A DNA stretch of 64,000 nt from Nemopilema nomurai. Taxonomy: Eukaryota > Cnidaria > Scyphozoa > Rhizostomeae > Rhizostomatidae. A program made the translations under genes and the position numbers. The notes beneath the pieces were generated by a model that saw only the letters and a list, made by a program, of their open reading frames with translations, ran no database searches and had not been told where the DNA came from. Position 1 is the stretch's first letter. Each line of letters opens with the position of its first letter. Of the stretch, positions 60,301 to 64,000 are shown piece by piece. The DNA lies in assembly GCA_003864495.1 (NCBI GenBank), contig ML133383.1, positions 2,811,560 through 2,875,559 on the forward strand, in the 5' to 3' direction.

Positions 60301-63300
60301 GTTGCTAGGTGGAGGCTTTACCAATGCAGTGTAATACAAAATATAATACTTTTTGTTGATCACAACGGACTGACAACTGACGTAGCAGCACGCAAGAGCT
60401 GCTTCTAGTCTCTGGAACTCGTTGCGCGAGGTTGAGTACAAAAGGCTATGTTCCAAAATCGCTTCTAGTGATACCTTTGTGTCTCATCGAATGCAGTGTT
60501 GGCGAATCTAACCACAAAACCGAACCAACATGATAATCCTTGTTTATAATCTTAATTAAGATCGATTACCAGCTCGGGCTTTTCAAAAAATCCAATTAAA
60601 ACAGCCAATGGTTTCACTGCATGTTTTAGCCAATTATAAAAACAGAGACACAAAACAAAGTGGATAACAGCTTTGCTTAGGCCAATTTGAATCACTTACA
60701 AAAATGTCACATCCCTACTCACATTGATAGAAGACTACGAGATTCAGTGAACTCAAGTATTATTTAATATAAAGAGACAATTGGATACCAGTGTGTCCTA
60801 CAAATGGCTGGAAAGTGTTTAGTTAAATGCTGAAACTATGCATGATCAAGCTTTCTGCTTGAAAGATGCTACCTGGACAATGAACCCAGCTCTGAAAACA
60901 TACATTACAGCCACTGTCTCGCTTCTAGTCTTGCAAGTTTGTGGTCTATACAAAACGGCTTTAGCTTTAATCACAACCACATCTTATGAACATTTAATTT
61001 ACAAAAGGTAAGGTTGTGCCAACTAGTACCAAAAAAGAATACCAAACTCTTGCAGCTCAAATCACAATTTGACAAACCAAAGCAAGGTGTTATATAGATA
61101 GTAGACTTCCAGGTAAGTTAAGCCACTGCAGAAAATCCTAAAAATCATATTCCAACCAAGAAGTCCTATGCCAGTTATGTAATGTTTAAGAAATTCTCTA
61201 TGATTGTAGGGGAATGGAATGACAGGGTTAGCATTTTGGCTTACTTACAAAACTAGCTGCAATTTGGGGCATCTGCTTAAGAGATTGCATCCAAAAATCA
61301 TTTTTAGATGTTTATACTATTAGAAAGAAAATAATTGCAATTAAACATACTGTGATGGCTTTGAACACTCTGACTTCACACGTGTCTGCTGAGAGTTCGT
61401 TCAGATAGGTCCTCTATCAAAAAAAGTTTACTACTTGAAATAGCAGGCATAGCATTTGCAAACCATCTCAGAAATGCATGTTGCATTTAATATTTGATGA
61501 GACTTATAAAATTTGAACTAGAGCTATTGCTGCAGAATAAAGGCATTTATTGGAATATTAAAACTACAGGATATGCTTTTTCATTGACAAAAATACAAGA
61601 AGATACCTTATTGAGGATCACCCGCATGGACAAGACATGGTAGATGAGAAATCAATACAGCAATGTTGTAAATACTGTAAGCTTCTTACATCTTATGGAG
61701 AAAAATTAACAAAACAATTGTTCACATTGATGAAAATAATAAAATTTTCTCACCATGTTTCTGACAGCTTTTGCTGCAGTAAGATAATCCTTGAAATGAA
61801 TGCCATTAGCACAGGTATGTATACAGTCATGCATCTAGAAGGGAGGAAACGCATGATTATGTTTAAATCTCTTTAATCCATTAACAATCATCTTAGGCAA
61901 ACCAAATTATCACTATTATCATCATTATTGTTGTCGCTGTTCTTGTCATTGCTAAGTTATCATGATCGTTCTTATGGTATAGTCCTTGTTGTGAACCCAG
62001 GTTAGGCACATGCAAATTAGCTATGTGATTAGGAGACTTGCAATTACAATTCTAACTGGAATCGAAAAGAAAAATTTTCATCATTGCTATCATCAAGATT
62101 GATATTATAAAAGTTACAATAATACATGAATTAAAATATTTTGGGTTTTTTCAGCTACACATATTAATAGAAAAATATTGCTCTAGGATTTTCAGTCTGT
62201 AAATGATGAGAAAATCTTCTATCTATCAAGGATGATTCATGAAAAAACCAGTGCTTAACATAATCTGTCTACAAAGATAATTTGAATCTATTTTCAGTAC
62301 CTTGAGCAACTTCTTCAATGCCTTGATGATCTCATGGTTCTTTTCATAATCACTAGTCAGCTGATGCAATTCAGATCCTGCCGTAGCCATGGTCACCAAG
62401 GTTTCATTCTTGAAATTAACCATACAGGTTGCTCAGTGATCAACTCCAAAACAAATGATTAATACTGGAACCAAAGCCAGTTAAATTAACTGTTCTTTAA
62501 TAAATGATGTTACTTTCATGTTTTTTAGCAATTTTTGTGGGTTTCAGACATCATAAGAAAAAGGAAAAATTTGAAGTGTAAGATACAGGGGCGTACCGAA
62601 GTAGGGGATGTGGGGGGTGTCCCATTCAAAAGCCCTCCGGCATGCCACTGGTAAGATACACCAAAAAAAGGTAAAAGCTGAAAGACTAAAATGATAGTAA
62701 GCCTAAAAAATTGATATTACTTGAAAGCAGTTTACTTCAGGTTCCACAGATTTATTTTGCAATTCTACAACTATCCATCAAAAGATTAAAAAACAACATT
62801 CAGTCCTAGAAATATCACAAAATTACGTAGAAATAGCGAGAAGTGTGAATAACGGAAACAATTACCTGGATATCGTCGCCAAGTTTATTAATTCCTTTGA
62901 TTAACCTTACTAACTGTTTGTTTAGCTCGTCTCCCAAATTAAACTCGTGATAAAACTCTGTATACTGCTTGTAAATCACACCATACATTTGACTCTAAGA
63001 TAATAGAAATTTAATTGAAAATCGCCATATCAGAATGATATGTTTATGGCATAACAACATCATTTACTATTTCAAAACACCAACGTATTAGATCTATAGA
63101 TACCACATCACCGAAACAATTCCAGCAGCAGGATTCATTCTTTTGTCAAAAAACCAAAAATTTTCATCTACATGCATTCTCTCATAATCATTGCTAAAGT
63201 TTTTAGATACAAGCATTGGTTATCTTTACTTGTTGTTAGCAGAAAAAGGTCACTTCATGGACTTGTGGCCTAAAGTTTACCTTCAACGAATCAGTTTTTT

Positions 63301-63475
63301 CAGAGAGTTCCTTCATTGCTTGACTCAGTGAAGTTGCGGAGCTTAGGCCTTTCTTGCTCAAAACGTCAGCAATGATACTTGGAGACCCCTTCATCGCACT
63401 AGCTTGCTCGTCCATGCTTTTGGTTGCAACAGATTTGGCTGGTTCTCCTGACGTACTCTCTAGGCGGGCGGCCAT
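48319..63475 (-). CDS. ZW10: ZW10 kinetochore and vesicle-tethering protein, 808 aa, 22 exons
   Basis: ZW10 is the core of the RZZ complex (with ROD and Zwilch), which recruits dynein and checkpoint proteins to kinetochores. With RINT1 and NBAS it tethers Golgi-to-ER vesicles. Exons, in gene order: 63475-63281, 62994-62866, 62408-62301, 61834-61754, 61413-61351, 59608-59464, 58889-58800, 58276-58228, 57916-57889, 57239-57188, 56572-56426, 55947-55868, 55180-55117, 54625-54552, 54003-53857, 53360-53215, 52373-52109, 51062-50958, 50635-50504, 50001-49888, 49524-49423, 48429-48319. All phases agree; 2427 bases give 808 residues (human about 779). Diagnostic segments: [75 protein letters not shown] and the end [20 protein letters not shown]. 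The start (caagATGGCCGCC) is the first in-frame ATG. The intron after exon 14 uses a GC donor. Confidence 0.95.
48527..49090 (+). repeat. polypurine satellite, 124-bp units, in the last ZW10 intron
   Basis: Three near-identical units start at 48661, 48785 and 48909 (acaaacagatggaaag...), preceded by a diverged copy from about 48535. Almost every base on the plus strand is a purine, so the ZW10 pre-mRNA carries about 0.5 kb of polypyrimidine. It fills much of the intron between exons 21 and 22 and ends about 100 bases before the last acceptor. Confidence 0.9.
50645..50688 (+). repeat. 22-bp perfect tandem duplication
   Basis: The unit gacaaaagacgctgaacatg plus two bases occurs twice head to tail, starting about 10 bases upstream (in gene orientation) of ZW10 exon 19. 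One copy overlaps the expected polypyrimidine/branch region of the acceptor. Confidence 0.85.
54550..54557 (-). promoter_or_regulatory. non-canonical GC splice donor in ZW10
   Basis: Exon 14 ends aacaagaag|gcaagt with GC at 54551-54550. The nearby GT (four bases on) would put the next exon out of frame and into a stop. The GC choice joins FANKK to [12 protein letters not shown], which matches the ZW10 family. GC donors normally have an otherwise perfect consensus, as here (AG|GCAAGT). Confidence 0.75.
55812..55834 (+). repeat. tgcatt hexamer microsatellite
   Basis: About four copies of gcattt lie in a ZW10 intron, 34 bases beyond the donor of exon 12. They look too close to the donor to be excluded from splicing effects, but no function is evident. 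Confidence 0.8.
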
Positions 63476-63480
63476 CTTGA
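63463..63480 (-). promoter_or_regulatory. YY1-like element over the ZW10 start codon
   Basis: The start context tcaagATGGCCGCC resembles the animal YY1 motif (AARATGGCGGC) with one change. Genes with this motif often start transcription a short distance upstream and have very short 5' UTRs. TYW2 in this window has a similar motif, so both may use the same housekeeping promoter type. Confidence 0.35.
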
Positions 63481-64000
63481 TATCGTCAATATTTTTGAAG
63501 GCGCGAAAATCAGAACGAGGTATTTCTGAAATGTGGTTTCCTCTGCGTTGACTGAGATTATCTTGAATAAAGTTGTGTATTCCGGGGTTAACCAATCAAT
63601 TCTTAAAAAAATTGTTCATGTGTTGAAAATATTTATGTTAAATTAGCAATTACTAAACTTACATAATGTACTGCGGTATGAAGGCATTTGAGATATCTGT
63701 TTTTACGGAAAACTTCGAGACTTCAGCATTCTTTAAGGGGCGAGGTGTTCCAAGACTTTTGTTCTTGCAAGAAAAAAAGAGCGAGTCTTCCAAGACTTTT
63801 GGCAGGCATTGTATCGTAGGCAAAGTTATTGAGTGTAGTAGCCCTAAAGGTATAATTAGCAAACTTTAAAAATTTCCTCTTTCAAACATTCCTGACAAGT
63901 TGGGAAATTCTATTTTCACGCAAAGGTTTTCGGCTTTTACGTTCATGTGAACTTGATTTGTGTTCGGAACTCAAACCTCGAAGGGAGTGTTGGCAAATTT
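63476..64000. other. ZW10 5' flank, no supported gene
   Basis: An inverted CCAAT (attggttaacc on the minus strand) lies about 115 bases before the ZW10 ATG. The frames that cross 63659-63869 on both strands overlap each other and look accidental. The short word ccaagacttttg is repeated at about 63750 and 63790. Confidence 0.4.

Noticed and set aside
63476..63595. 40-residue N-terminal extension of ZW10
   Set aside because: The frame is open upstream but contains no ATG. The family alignment begins after the ATG at 63475.

Overview
The window is nuclear DNA of an animal, AT-rich and intron-rich. The intron-split genes, a metazoan-type ZW10, a single-exon rhodopsin-like receptor and many short decayed repeats fit an anthozoan cnidarian such as a coral or sea anemone. 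That placement is inference; no rRNA, mitochondrial or other marker is present.

Layout. 1-14 kb is mostly intergenic, with a 30-bp minisatellite inside a dispersed repeat and a GC-richer TATA-containing block near 5.15 kb. An ankyrin-repeat protein lies at 14.6-16.0 kb (+). A Tc1/mariner-like MITE lies at 19.4-19.8 kb. The tRNA wybutosine-synthesis enzyme TYW2/TRMT12 spans 21.0-23.6 kb (+, four exons). A 670-residue coiled-coil protein lies at 25.3-27.3 kb (+), preceded by a CRE palindrome and a possible first exon. 27.3-36.8 kb is repeat-rich intergenic DNA: a decayed ~44-bp array, a cluster of ccaatca boxes, a nested palindromic element and a 172-bp tandem duplication. A chain of very small in-phase exons on the minus strand (37.3-41.1 kb) looks like an unrecognised gene. 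A 1.8-kb G-rich minisatellite follows (42.06-43.86 kb), then an intronless seven-helix receptor (44.9-45.7 kb, +). The last 15 kb is one gene on the minus strand, ZW10. I could assemble it as 22 exons with consistent splice phases, giving 808 codons plus stop.

The two firmly named genes are housekeeping: TYW2 modifies the base next to the anticodon of tRNA-Phe, and ZW10 serves kinetochores and Golgi-to-ER vesicle tethering. Nothing suggests an operon; the genes are independent units on both strands. No tRNA, rRNA, CRISPR array or intact autonomous transposon was seen. The most interesting unexplained items are the micro-exon gene, the higher-order minisatellite, the nested palindrome and the ~0.5-kb polypyrimidine satellite in the last ZW10 intron.
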